A stretch of DNA of 55,784 nt from assembly GCA_021817455.1 (NCBI GenBank), contig JAKAUW010000046.1:1-55784 (forward strand), in the 5' to 3' direction. Below the pieces are notes generated by a model. It did no database searches. It was given only the letters and a program-made list of their open reading frames with translations, and was not told the DNA's origin. Below, one piece after another: positions 23,963-31,915 of the stretch. This DNA is from Thermoplasmata archaeon (GTDB taxonomy: Archaea > Thermoplasmatota > Thermoplasmata > Thermoplasmatales > Thermoplasmataceae). Within the stretch, counting starts at the first letter, position 1; every line of letters starts with the position of its first letter. A program made the position numbers and the translations under genes.

Positions 23963-25228
23963 ATGCTTAACAAGACTATTCTCGCGATCAGATCAATTGT
24001 CATTGCGGTTGGCGCCACTGCCGCCTCATCCTTTGTAGGTGTTTACGGTGTTTACCTGGGGGCAACTGCCATTGAAATGGGATGGCTGCAATCCACCGCA
24101 AATGCCCTGGGAAATGGCGGCCAAATCCTCTGGGGCAGGATTAGTGACAAGGTTGGGCAAAGGAGGCCGTTTCTTGTTGCGGGGAGCATAATTCTTGCAT
24201 TGCTCTGGTACTTCCTCGGCATAGTGGACACACCATTGGAGCTTATCCTGGTGTACGGGCTCGTGTCATTCTTCGCTGCCATGATAACTGTGAACTGGTT
24301 TTCCCTGATTGCAGACGAGACAGAGTCCAACGTGAGGGGCCGCTTTCTTGCAATCATCAACAACCTGAGTTCAATTGGAACCCTTTTATCGCTGCTTGTG
24401 ATGACTTTCTTCTTCAGTGGCCAGGTTAATTCTGACATTACAATCGCATTCTTTGCTGCGGCTGGATCCTATGCCATAAGCGCCATCCTCATGGGAAGGA
24501 TAAAGGAGACAAGGCATTCCACAAAGGTCGTGGGAAGCATACTGAAGACCTTGAGAAACCTAAGGAAGGAACGCCTCTTCTTCAACTACCTGATTGCCAT
24601 GAATACCCAGGGATACTTCTGGTCTATGGCCTGGCCCATGTTTCCGATCACCATGGTCCTAGTGATGAAATTCACCCTTACAGATGTGGCATTTCTTACA
24701 ATAGCCTCCATTGGGTCAACCATCATTATACAGTTTATCCTTGGAAGGGTCACTGACAGGATCCAGAGGCCTCCCCTCATTTTCCTGAACAGGATACTGC
24801 TAAGCGGGATACCACTCTTCTATGCATTCTCAAGAACCTTTCCTGCCTTTGTATTGCTTGAGATATACAGCGGCGTCATTGGAGGGATACAGAACATTGT
24901 CATGAATTCATATGTGCTTGACATTGTGCCGGAGAAGCAGAGGGCAGAATACCTTTCCATAATAAACGGTTTCAACGGCCTTATGTATCTTGCAGGGGCG
25001 CTGACAGGGGGATACCTGCTTTCCTACCTCATGAGCGGGCTTCCGCTTTATGAGGCACTGCTTTACGGGTATTTGATAGTGTTTGCCGGAAGGTTCCTCT
25101 CGTCCCTGTTGTTCCTTAGGCTGAAGGAGCCAGATGTGAGAGGCAGGGCGCCACTCCAGCTTTATGCCCTGCTGTTTAGGCTAAAGCCTCCGGGGAGCCC
25201 TTCAGGTGGTACTATAAGGTTCAGGTGA
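23963..25228 (+). CDS. MFS transporter
   Basis: About 421 residues from the in-frame ATG at 23963; the frame is open to a TTG at 23924. It has about 12 membrane helices and the loop motif GRISDKVGQRRPFLVAG between helices 2 and 3. The motif is repeated in weaker form in the second half as GRVTDRIQRPPLIFLNR. Substrate unknown. The last 8 bp overlap the end of the convergent tfx gene, leaving no room for separate terminators. Confidence 0.87.
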   Translation: MLNKTILAIRSIVIAVGATAASSFVGVYGVYLGATAIEMGWLQSTANALGNGGQILWGRISDKVGQRRPFLVAGSIILALLWYFLGIVDTPLELILVYGLVSFFAAMITVNWFSLIADETESNVRGRFLAIINNLSSIGTLLSLLVMTFFFSGQVNSDITIAFFAAAGSYAISAILMGRIKETRHSTKVVGSILKTLRNLRKERLFFNYLIAMNTQGYFWSMAWPMFPITMVLVMKFTLTDVAFLTIASIGSTIIIQFILGRVTDRIQRPPLIFLNRILLSGIPLFYAFSRTFPAFVLLEIYSGVIGGIQNIVMNSYVLDIVPEKQRAEYLSIINGFNGLMYLAGALTGGYLLSYLMSGLPLYEALLYGYLIVFAGRFLSSLLFLRLKEPDVRGRAPLQLYALLFRLKPPGSPSGGTIRFR

Positions 25229-25646
25229 ACTGGACGCTTCCGTCCTGAAAGATCAGGATGTTCATTGCTTTCTGGATTATGCCGTTCTTCAGGTCCCCTT
25301 CCACGGCCATCTTGAGCCGGGTCATTAGGCCAATGAGGTTGTCATTCAACCTTATGTTCATCTTGTCGGCCCGATCGATTATCTCCTTCACCGCATCAAG
25401 GACATGAATATTGCCTTCAATGTGCACCTCGTGTGACAGCTTCAGTTCCCTTACTGCGTTGAGGGTCCTGATGGCTTTTTCCAGGTTCCTGTGTCCCCTC
25501 TTCTCCAGGATTGAGACGTTCTGCCGCGTAGTGCCGATTTCCTTTGCGATTCCTTCAGTGGAATATCCCTCCTGCCTCAGTTTCATGATCTGGATCTGCC
25601 TGGATGACAGGAAGAGGTTCCTGGGTAAATTCTCATCTTGGGGCAT
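25221..25646 (-). CDS. tfx: Tfx-family DNA-binding regulator
   Basis: A 141-residue protein. The N-terminal helix-turn-helix is SSRQIQIMKLRQEGYSTEGI, continuing AKEIGTTRQNVSILEKRG, which is the Tfx signature. The C-terminal half (from about residue 65) is acidic and mixed, HEVHIEGNIHVLDAVKEIID. Tfx of Methanothermobacter binds the molybdenum formylmethanofuran dehydrogenase promoter and is linked to molybdate. Here it diverges from a tungstate/molybdate-type importer, with a 24-bp imperfect palindrome between the genes, so it most likely controls that importer. The link to this operon is inference. Confidence 0.85.
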   Translation of the reverse strand: MPQDENLPRNLFLSSRQIQIMKLRQEGYSTEGIAKEIGTTRQNVSILEKRGHRNLEKAIRTLNAVRELKLSHEVHIEGNIHVLDAVKEIIDRADKMNIRLNDNLIGLMTRLKMAVEGDLKNGIIQKAMNILIFQDGSVQFT

Positions 25647-25668
25647 GATAAATCATAACATTTTGCAA

Positions 25669-25677
25669 AATAATAAT
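25669..25677 (-). promoter_or_regulatory. TATA-like box of tfx
   Basis: ATTATTATT on the minus strand is centred 27 bp before the ATG at 25646. It abuts the palindrome at 25678. Confidence 0.4.
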
Positions 25678-25701
25678 GTTTACATTTGTATAGATTTAAA
25701 C
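25678..25701. promoter_or_regulatory. Imperfect 24-bp palindrome between tfx and wtpA, candidate operator
   Basis: GTTTACAT-TTGTATAG-ATTTAAAC: 8-bp arms matching at 7 of 8 positions around an 8-base centre. It lies exactly between the tfx TATA-like box (25669-25677) and that of wtpA (25706-25714), upstream of both. A protein bound here would be well placed to affect both genes. Tfx is the obvious candidate, without direct proof. Confidence 0.5.
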
Positions 25702-25705
25702 AATC

Positions 25706-25714
25706 TTTTATATT
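25706..25714 (+). promoter_or_regulatory. TATA-like box of wtpABC
   Basis: TTTTATATT is centred about 26 bp before the ATG at 25736. It supports that ATG over the upstream ATG at 25731, which opens only a two-codon frame. Confidence 0.5.
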
Positions 25715-25735
25715 TCGGATTTCAATAGGCATGGC

Positions 25736-26764
25736 ATGAGGGGAAAGCAGGCCGGGGCGGTAATGGCCGCCATAGTAGTTGTGGGAATAGCGGCTTATGC
25801 AGGTTACAGCCATTACACATCTGGGAGGGCAACCCCCTTGATCGTATACTCCGCTGATGCGTATGTATCTGAGGCAAATTACCTTCTTTCCGCATACCAT
25901 AATGAATCAGGCTTCAGCGTCCTCAATGCAAAAGGTGGAGGGTCGTTCGCCGATGCCCGCGAGATCAGCCAGGGCGATCCTGCCAATGCCTTTGTGTCAG
26001 TGTCAAAGAGCTCTTATAGCCAGTCATACCTGGGTTCGAGGTACTCAGGATGGGCTATCGCCTTTGCGTCAGATCAACTGGTGCTGGCATATTCCAATTC
26101 AACCCAGACTGCACTGGTGAACAGCATTGTGGCTGAGTTCGGCTCAGCACTCAAGACCAACAGCACACAGGATTATACTGCAGCCTACGAAAACCTCACT
26201 TCCGGTAAAGTTAAAGTGGGAATTTCAAACCCAAGCAGCGATCCCGCCGGCCTGAGGGGCTGGATTTCCCTGGAGATCGCAGGGGAACTTTATGCTGGAA
26301 AAGAATCACTATTTACGTCAAGGATCGTCGCTAATGGCGGGGTCTCGAACAGCACGAGCGCTGCAGAGCTAGTGACTCCCCTGACAACGGGAAATATACA
26401 GTTCCTATTCATCTACAAGTCTGTGGCGGTTTCCGACAGGCTTCCCTACATTGAACTTTCAAATTACACCAATTTTGGTAATGCCTCAATGGAGGGTTTC
26501 TACTCTGGTTTCTCATACAGTACAGCAACCGGTCCTGCATATGGGTCCCCTATTATGCTTCTTGTCACAAGCCTCGCAGGAAATGGAGCTGATACCGCTG
26601 CTTCGTTGAATTTCGCAGTCTTCGTCGTAATGCACAACAGCGAAATGGCTAAATTCGGGCTTGTCCCTATTGCAGTATCGCTGCTCTTTAATGATACTGC
26701 GGTACCGCCTCCGATTTCAGACCTGCTCAGCCAGGGAAAAATTACTTCAGCTGGAGCCATCTAG
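25736..26764 (+). CDS. wtpA: Tungstate/molybdate-type ABC transporter substrate-binding protein
   Basis: A 342-residue lipid- or helix-anchored binding protein: N-terminal hydrophobic segment AVMAAIVVVGIAAYAGYS, then the type II oxyanion-binding fold. Signature regions are LIVYSADAYVSEANYLL, GGGSFADAREISQGDPANAFVS (two stretches: GGGSFADAREIS and GDPANAFVSVS), the anion-contact motif GISNPSSDPAGLRGW and the distal KSVAVSDRLPYIELS. This pattern is that of WtpA/ModA/TupA proteins. Archaeal neighbours of this type prefer tungstate or molybdate; which one is bound here is not readable. It heads an operon with a permease and an ATPase. Confidence 0.85.
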   Translation: MRGKQAGAVMAAIVVVGIAAYAGYSHYTSGRATPLIVYSADAYVSEANYLLSAYHNESGFSVLNAKGGGSFADAREISQGDPANAFVSVSKSSYSQSYLGSRYSGWAIAFASDQLVLAYSNSTQTALVNSIVAEFGSALKTNSTQDYTAAYENLTSGKVKVGISNPSSDPAGLRGWISLEIAGELYAGKESLFTSRIVANGGVSNSTSAAELVTPLTTGNIQFLFIYKSVAVSDRLPYIELSNYTNFGNASMEGFYSGFSYSTATGPAYGSPIMLLVTSLAGNGADTAASLNFAVFVVMHNSEMAKFGLVPIAVSLLFNDTAVPPPISDLLSQGKITSAGAI

Positions 26765-26782
26765 TTCCCAGGGGCACACTAA

Positions 26783-27604
26783 ATGAGAGGAAGGGACTGG
26801 ATATGGGCAATTTCGCTGATTTCAGTTGCCATCACTGCAGTTCCCATCGTTTTCATCCTCTATTACGGATTTATCGTATTCCATTCCGCAATGGGCCTGA
26901 GCGGTACGGTGTTTGTGTCCATCGTGGTAACCATTGTTTCCTCAGCACTCGCTGCATTCATCATATTCCTGGTGTTCACTCCCCTTGCATTTGAACTGTC
27001 CAGGAAGTCTCATGCTGTCTGGGAGGCAGTTTCAGATCTTCCCGCCTCCATCCCCCATCCCATTGTGGGGATAGCTTTCCTGTTCATTGGAAGCCCGCTA
27101 ACTCCATTGGGAAGGTTCCTGACTTCCATCGGGTTCGGGCTTTTCAATACGCTTCAGGGGCTTGTCATTGCACTGAGTTTTGTTGCCATGCCCATTTACC
27201 TGAGATCAGCGCAGTCAGTATTCGCTTCATCCCCCATAGAGCCAGAAAATTTTGCCATGACTCTCGGGGCGAGCCGCATGAGGGTGCTCTATTCGGTCCT
27301 GGTTCCCGGGGCTTCCCGAGAAATCATCTCCTCCAGCCTCACAGCTATGAGCAGGGCCATGAGCGAATACGGTTCAGTGGCCATCATAGCCAATTATGTT
27401 CTCACATACCCTTTCAACGGTGCCCAGACCGTTTCTGTCGAAATTTACCAGTCGTATGGATATCTTGGGCCGGGTGTAGCAGTGACTTCCTCTGCCCTCA
27501 TGATACTGTTCTCCCTTGCCATAGTCATCGCAATCAGGTTTGTTGGGGGAGGGAACCTGGTTTACAGGAACAGGAAAAGGGGATCTCACGGGAGGAAGCA
27601 GTAG
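26783..27604 (+). CDS. wtpB: Tungstate/molybdate-type ABC transporter permease
   Basis: A 273-residue permease with about six membrane helices. The conserved cytoplasmic EAA-like loop that contacts the ATPase is EPENFAMTLGASRMRVLYSV, followed by LVPGASREIISSSLTAMSRA (EYGSVAII afterwards). DLPASIPHPIVGIAFLF matches molybdate/tungstate permeases. It starts 18 bp after wtpA and its TAG is directly followed by the ATG of the ATPase gene. It forms the membrane channel of the importer. Confidence 0.87.
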   Translation: MRGRDWIWAISLISVAITAVPIVFILYYGFIVFHSAMGLSGTVFVSIVVTIVSSALAAFIIFLVFTPLAFELSRKSHAVWEAVSDLPASIPHPIVGIAFLFIGSPLTPLGRFLTSIGFGLFNTLQGLVIALSFVAMPIYLRSAQSVFASSPIEPENFAMTLGASRMRVLYSVLVPGASREIISSSLTAMSRAMSEYGSVAIIANYVLTYPFNGAQTVSVEIYQSYGYLGPGVAVTSSALMILFSLAIVIAIRFVGGGNLVYRNRKRGSHGRKQ

Positions 27605-28198
27605 ATGATTGAGGCGGAGTTTAAGCTACTGCAGGGAGAATTCCAACTCAGTGCAAGTTTCCATGATGGGGGCATCACCCTCCTGACGGGCGAGAACGGC
27701 GCAGGGAAATCTACATTCCTCAATGCACTGGCAGGATTCATCCCGCTCCAGTCGGGCATCATAAGGATCAATGGGAGGGATATTACAGAGGCTGAAGTGC
27801 AGAAGCGTGGAATTGTACATATTTCTCCAGGCTCATTCATTGGCAACCTCTCAGTTGACAGGCATATTGCCTTTCCCGGTAAGCCTGATGGGAATTCCGA
27901 AAGGATCAGGGAACTGAAGGAGAGTTTCGGGATAGATTTCAATGGAAAGGTAGGAAACCTTAGCATGGGCCAGAAAATCCGCGTTTCACTAGCAACTGCC
28001 TTTTACAAGAGGCCAGAAGCAGTTCTCATTGATGAGGCCATCTCCAACCTCAGTGATCCATTTGTGGTCATGGATGAAGTAAGGAAACTATCTATTTCAC
28101 TTAAGACAGACGTAATACTGGTCGCCCATTCTCTGCCGGATATCAGGGCAGATCATTCATACAGCATTGCCAATGGCATTATGCAGCGGGCATTCTGA
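27605..28198 (+). CDS. wtpC: Short ABC-transporter ATPase of the tungstate/molybdate importer
   Basis: A 197-residue nucleotide-binding domain: Walker A GENGAGKSTFLN, signature NLSMGQKIRVSLA, Walker B AVLIDEAISNL with the catalytic Glu in DEA, and switch His in LVAHSLPD. The usual C-terminal mop/TOBE oxyanion-sensing domain of WtpC/ModC (roughly 100-150 residues) is absent; the protein ends soon after the H-loop. The importer therefore probably lacks trans-inhibition by its substrate at the ATPase, which would leave control to transcription. The gene follows wtpB with no gap. Confidence 0.85.
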   Translation: MIEAEFKLLQGEFQLSASFHDGGITLLTGENGAGKSTFLNALAGFIPLQSGIIRINGRDITEAEVQKRGIVHISPGSFIGNLSVDRHIAFPGKPDGNSERIRELKESFGIDFNGKVGNLSMGQKIRVSLATAFYKRPEAVLIDEAISNLSDPFVVMDEVRKLSISLKTDVILVAHSLPDIRADHSYSIANGIMQRAF

Positions 28199-28206
28199 AA
28201 CACCCT

Positions 28207-28689
28207 TCAACTGCCAGCCTTAGAGAGAAATTTGTCTGCTTCTTCAAGTAGTTCTCTCTGGTTGTCGTATCTTAATTTTGACATGCACTGCTCATAATCC
28301 AGCCATTGAAATCCAGTGTGTTCAATGGATACTTTGGGTGTTTGGTTTTCCAGCGCCCTGCCAAGAAACATAACAAGCTTCTTGTGTATGAGTTCGCCAC
28401 TTCTACGTTTATTTGCATACTGCGAATAGGACAGGGACCTGTCATCTGATGTTCTGGGGGGTGCACGGAACCAGTATTCTGATTCTTTCCTGAAGCCGTG
28501 GATAGGTTTCACGTTTAATCCTGTTTCTTCCAGGGTCTCCCTCTCAGCAGCCACCTCTTCTGATTCACCAGACTCTATATGTCCCTTGGGGAAATCAAGG
28601 AAACCCTCTCTCCTGTTCAGAAGCAGGTATTTCCTTGTGCCTTTCTCCTCCTGAAAAACCACTATTCCGCTGCTGACCTCTTCCTTCAT
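28207..28689 (-). CDS. Nudix hydrolase (Ap4A/diadenosine polyphosphatase-like)
   Basis: About 160 residues from the ATG at 28689, which has a TATA-like box 25 bp upstream; an ATG at 28701 is also in frame. The Nudix box reads GHIESGESEEVAAERETLEE, then TGL, matching G-x5-E-x7-R-E-x2-E-E-x-G. The flanking SSGIVVFQEEKGTRKYLLL and FLDFPKGH resemble asymmetric Ap4A hydrolases. It would cleave nucleoside diphosphate-linked substrates in the cytosol. Convergent with wtpC, 8 bp apart. Confidence 0.9.
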   Translation of the reverse strand: MKEEVSSGIVVFQEEKGTRKYLLLNRREGFLDFPKGHIESGESEEVAAERETLEETGLNVKPIHGFRKESEYWFRAPPRTSDDRSLSYSQYANKRRSGELIHKKLVMFLGRALENQTPKVSIEHTGFQWLDYEQCMSKLRYDNQRELLEEADKFLSKAGS

Positions 28690-28711
28690 GCAATCTTCCA
28701 TGCAGAATTCA

Positions 28712-28719
28712 TTTTAACA
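28712..28719 (-). promoter_or_regulatory. TATA-like box of the Nudix gene
   Basis: TGTTAAAA on the minus strand is centred about 26 bp before the ATG at 28689 and so supports that start. Confidence 0.35.
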
Positions 28720-28744
28720 TTTGTGCAGGAGGAAATGAAAAACC

Positions 28745-29707
28745 TCATGCCTTAGCTGAAAAAAGTGCAAAATTGGCACCCGAGTCAGTCCAGTATACTA
28801 CATTTTCCAGGCCTGCGTCTTCTAGTTTTTTCCTGAAATCTGCAAGGGAATACTTGTATGAATTTTCAGTATGTATGGTCTCCCCCTTCCGGAAATTAAC
28901 GGCCACGCCGTCAAGTGATATGGTCTGGTCCCTTGTGCTTTCCAGATGCATCTCAATTCTTCCCATCTTCTCGTTGTAAAAGGCATTGTGGCGGAATGCA
29001 GACCTGTCAATAGTGCATCCGAAGGTACGGTTTATCCTTTCAATGAGGTTTTCATTGAACTCGGCCGTAATGCCGCTTGGATCGTTGTATGCACGCTCAA
29101 GCTTTCCAATATCCTTCTTCAGGTCAACGCCGATGGTCAGGGTATCCCCGTGTGACATTATCCGCCTGCAGTTGCCAATGAACTGCGAAGCTTCCTCCGG
29201 CTCCATGTTACCGATGGTTGATCCCAGGAAAACTATGCTCTTCCTTCCATTTATTCCCAGCCGAGCCATTACATCATAATTAGTGTAGTCTGCGCAGATT
29301 CCCCTTACCACCAGTTCAGGGTAGGCTGATGAAATGTTCTTCACCGCAAGTTCAAGGGCTTCCCTGGAAATATCCACAAGTATGTATTCCACAGGGGACT
29401 TCACTGATCTCAGGAAAATTGAACCTTTGGACCCGTTGCCGCCTCCGAGCTCTATGATTGTTGATTTTTCACCTATGTAATCTGCGATGCCCGGTCCCTG
29501 CTTCTCAAGTATCTCGATTTCAGACCGGGTCGGATAGTATTCTTCCAGTCCAGTTATCCTGTCAAAGAGACTTGATCCCCTTTCATCGTAAAGGAACTTT
29601 GGGTGTGTTTTCTTAGGATCCTTCAAAAGGCCCTGAAGGACCTCAGTCCTGAAGTCAGAGAGTTTTGGCTTCAGATCTATAATCGGGTTAGTTCCCATTA
29701 GCTTCAT
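28745..29707 (-). CDS. egtD: L-histidine N-alpha-methyltransferase (ergothioneine biosynthesis)
   Basis: A 320-residue EgtD. Family motifs: FLYDERGSSLFDRITGLEEY, YYPTRSEIEILE, the SAM site IIELGGGNGSKGSIFL, FLGSTIGNMEPEEA and the distal RIEMHLESTRDQTISLDG. It trimethylates histidine to hercynine with three SAM. The gene overlaps egtB by 20 bp, and the two catalyse consecutive steps, so the assignment is strong. The enzymes for later steps (EgtC amidase, EgtE lyase) are not in the window. Confidence 0.92.
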   Translation of the reverse strand: MKLMGTNPIIDLKPKLSDFRTEVLQGLLKDPKKTHPKFLYDERGSSLFDRITGLEEYYPTRSEIEILEKQGPGIADYIGEKSTIIELGGGNGSKGSIFLRSVKSPVEYILVDISREALELAVKNISSAYPELVVRGICADYTNYDVMARLGINGRKSIVFLGSTIGNMEPEEASQFIGNCRRIMSHGDTLTIGVDLKKDIGKLERAYNDPSGITAEFNENLIERINRTFGCTIDRSAFRHNAFYNEKMGRIEMHLESTRDQTISLDGVAVNFRKGETIHTENSYKYSLADFRKKLEDAGLENVVYWTDSGANFALFSAKA

Positions 29708-31010
29708 CCCTTGAAAGCCTCAGGCCTGAGAACTGCCACCTGCTTCCAGGTGCATAGAAGTTCCTGTATGATATCCTTGAGTGGCCTTTGGGAGTGGAGA
29801 AACTTGACCCCTTGAGCACCATCTGCCCGGACATGAACTTGCCGTTGTATTCGCCAAGGGAGCCTTCCAGCGGCCTGAATCCTGGATATGGCAAATAGGC
29901 ACTAATGGTCCATTCCCATGCATTGCCCATGCCGGAAATTCCGAAGGTTTCGTTGCCTGAAATAGGGGCAAAATATCCCGTTTCGAGCCAGTTTTTTTCG
30001 GCCCAGGGTTGTGAACTGGCTGCGACCTCCCACTGGGCCTCAGTCGGCAGCTTTGCGTTTTTCCATCTTGCGTAGGCGTCTGCCTCATAATATGAAATGT
30101 GCATTACCGGTTCATGAAGGTCCAGTTCCTGCATGCCGTATAGTGTGAAATAACTGTAATTTCCACTATTAATTTCCCAGTAAAGTGGCATTTCGATTTG
30201 ATTTTCCAGCCGCCATTCCCATCCTGAAGAAAGCCAGAATTGTGGTTTCCTGTAACCGCCATCCTCTATGAATGCAACGAAATCACCGTTTGATACCTGG
30301 CGGCTTGAGATGGAGAAAGGAGGGACAATTTCGTGGTGGGCAGGCATTTCATTGTCAAAGGCAAACCCATGGCCATGGAAGCCAATCTCCGCTGTCCGTT
30401 CCTGGAAGCTAGTGAAATCTTCTTCACTGGCTGATGATCCAGGTTTCCTGCCCTTTGCATAAGCCGGCCTGTAAGGCGACTGGTAAAAGTTCCTCTTGAT
30501 ATCCATTAGGAGCAGTTCCTGGTGCTGCTGTTCATGGTTGATGCCAAGTTCCACTCTTTTAAGGGCCTCAAGGTCATCACCCTGTTCATTGAGAAGTTCT
30601 CCCAAGGATTCCTCAACATGCTTCCTGTAATCAAGCACAGATTCCAGGGAAGGCCGTGAGATGGTCGACCTTGAAGGTTTGGGAACAAATTCACCAACAG
30701 TCTCGTAATAGGAATTGAAAACATAGTCAAATCTTTCGTCAAATGGCCTGTAGCTCCTGGAGAACTCCCTAAGAATGAATTTCTCAAAGAACCAGGTAGT
30801 ATGTCCAAGGTGCCATTTTGGAGGGCTTGTATCCTGAGTCGCCTGGACCATGTAGTCATCCCTTTCGAGGGGACCGCACAGCTCTTTTGTAAGATTCCTG
30901 GTACTGATGAATTTTCCCACGATGCCCTGAGCGTCTAGAATTCTTTCTGATCCCGCGTCATACATAAGTGCAGCCCCTCTGGGCACTTTGCAATATTTCA
31001 TGGCTTTCAT
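29688..31010 (-). CDS. egtB: Ergothioneine sulfoxide synthase EgtB
   Basis: A 440-residue EgtB with an N-terminal DinB-like domain and a C-terminal formylglycine-generating-enzyme-like sulfatase-modifying domain. The non-heme iron ligands are visible: His near residue 70 in WHLGHTTWFFEKF, and the pair in INHEQQHQELL (His159 and His163). The FGE-type part has ISYYEADAYARWKNAKLPTE, AQWEVAAS and WEWTISAY. It joins hercynine to cysteine or gamma-glutamylcysteine using oxygen. Its oxygen need agrees with an aerobic bd-oxidase host. Start supported by AAAGG 9 bp upstream. Confidence 0.92.
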   Translation of the reverse strand: MKAMKYCKVPRGAALMYDAGSERILDAQGIVGKFISTRNLTKELCGPLERDDYMVQATQDTSPPKWHLGHTTWFFEKFILREFSRSYRPFDERFDYVFNSYYETVGEFVPKPSRSTISRPSLESVLDYRKHVEESLGELLNEQGDDLEALKRVELGINHEQQHQELLLMDIKRNFYQSPYRPAYAKGRKPGSSASEEDFTSFQERTAEIGFHGHGFAFDNEMPAHHEIVPPFSISSRQVSNGDFVAFIEDGGYRKPQFWLSSGWEWRLENQIEMPLYWEINSGNYSYFTLYGMQELDLHEPVMHISYYEADAYARWKNAKLPTEAQWEVAASSQPWAEKNWLETGYFAPISGNETFGISGMGNAWEWTISAYLPYPGFRPLEGSLGEYNGKFMSGQMVLKGSSFSTPKGHSRISYRNFYAPGSRWQFSGLRLSRDEANGN

Positions 31011-31049
31011 TGGTCATAACCTTTTCCAAACGTGCCGGCAGAACAGAAT

Positions 31050-31060
31050 GTAAATTATAC
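31050..31060. promoter_or_regulatory. Shared TATA-like element between egtB and the Lrp-like regulator
   Basis: GTAAATTATAC is nearly symmetrical and could be read on both strands. It is centred 33 bp before the regulator ATG (31089) and 46 bp before the egtB ATG (31010), giving short leaders both ways. Confidence 0.35.
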
Positions 31061-31088
31061 TGCCAAATCTATCCGATGATAAGCGAAA

Positions 31089-31865
31089 ATGGATCAGGTG
31101 GACAAGAAAATTCTTTTCAACCTCCTTAAGGACGGGAGGATTTCCCAGAGGCAGATAGCACAGAATGTTGGAATATCTGCACAGGCCCTGGGCTACAGGA
31201 TTAACAAGCTCATGTCGGACGGTGTCCTCAAGGGTTACTCACTCATTGTAAGCCCGTTGCTTGACGGGAAGGTTGAGGGCTTCGCTGCATTCAAGTCGGA
31301 AAAGGAATACAACGGTGAAGTTTCGTCCATAACCAAATGCCTTGAGGAAATCACCCTTTACGGCTTCAGGGGAGACCGGGTCGAAGAGGTGGAAAGGAAG
31401 ATAGCTGAAGCGGGCAGGGAACTTGGGGAACCTGTCATGAAGTATATCCCCCCCACTGGGCAGGTTGGAATGAACCTCAACAGCAATGACAGGGAGATCG
31501 TCAGGCTCCTGAGAGAGGACCCGAGGATGCCTGTCACGGATATTGCTTCAAAGCTGGATCTCCCCTACATGACGGTAAAGCGCAGGCTTAACCTGCTCAT
31601 CAAGAACCGGCTCATAGGAGTCGTGTCCAAGATAGACCTTTCCGGCGGGGATGTTGTAATATACTCAATATTCTCCCATGCTGTGAATGCACTGGCCCAG
31701 TTGCTAGAGCCCCAGACAATATTTGTCATCAGGGATGCCACCGCCGGTGTGCTATTCTGTTACTCAGAGAACCTGAAGGCTGCAAAGGAGAGCATATCCA
31801 GGGTCAGGTCCGTGGACAGGAACGCTGATGTGATGGTACTTTACGAATATCAGTTCTTCACCTGA
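31089..31865 (+). CDS. Dual helix-turn-helix AsnC/Lrp-like transcriptional regulator
   Basis: A 258-residue protein with two AsnC-type winged helices: one at residues 1-55 (ILFNLLKDGRISQRQIAQNV, then GISAQALGYRINKL) and a second at about 130-180 (REIVRLLREDPRMPVTDIAS, then KLDLPYMTVKRRLNLLI). Each is followed by a short alpha/beta region that could be a half-size ligand domain. Such duplicated proteins occur in archaea. It diverges from egtBD over 78 bp and could regulate those genes, itself, or the MFS gene downstream; none is proved. Confidence 0.82.
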   Translation: MDQVDKKILFNLLKDGRISQRQIAQNVGISAQALGYRINKLMSDGVLKGYSLIVSPLLDGKVEGFAAFKSEKEYNGEVSSITKCLEEITLYGFRGDRVEEVERKIAEAGRELGEPVMKYIPPTGQVGMNLNSNDREIVRLLREDPRMPVTDIASKLDLPYMTVKRRLNLLIKNRLIGVVSKIDLSGGDVVIYSIFSHAVNALAQLLEPQTIFVIRDATAGVLFCYSENLKAAKESISRVRSVDRNADVMVLYEYQFFT

Positions 31866-31886
31866 AACCACTGTGATAAACCAACA

Positions 31887-31894
31887 ATTTTACA
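31887..31894 (+). promoter_or_regulatory. TATA-like box of the MFS gene at 31916
   Basis: ATTTTACA is centred about 26 bp before the ATG at 31916, consistent with a leaderless message separate from the regulator. Confidence 0.4.
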
Positions 31895-31915
31895 ACCATC
31901 GGGAGATGCCAGTGC

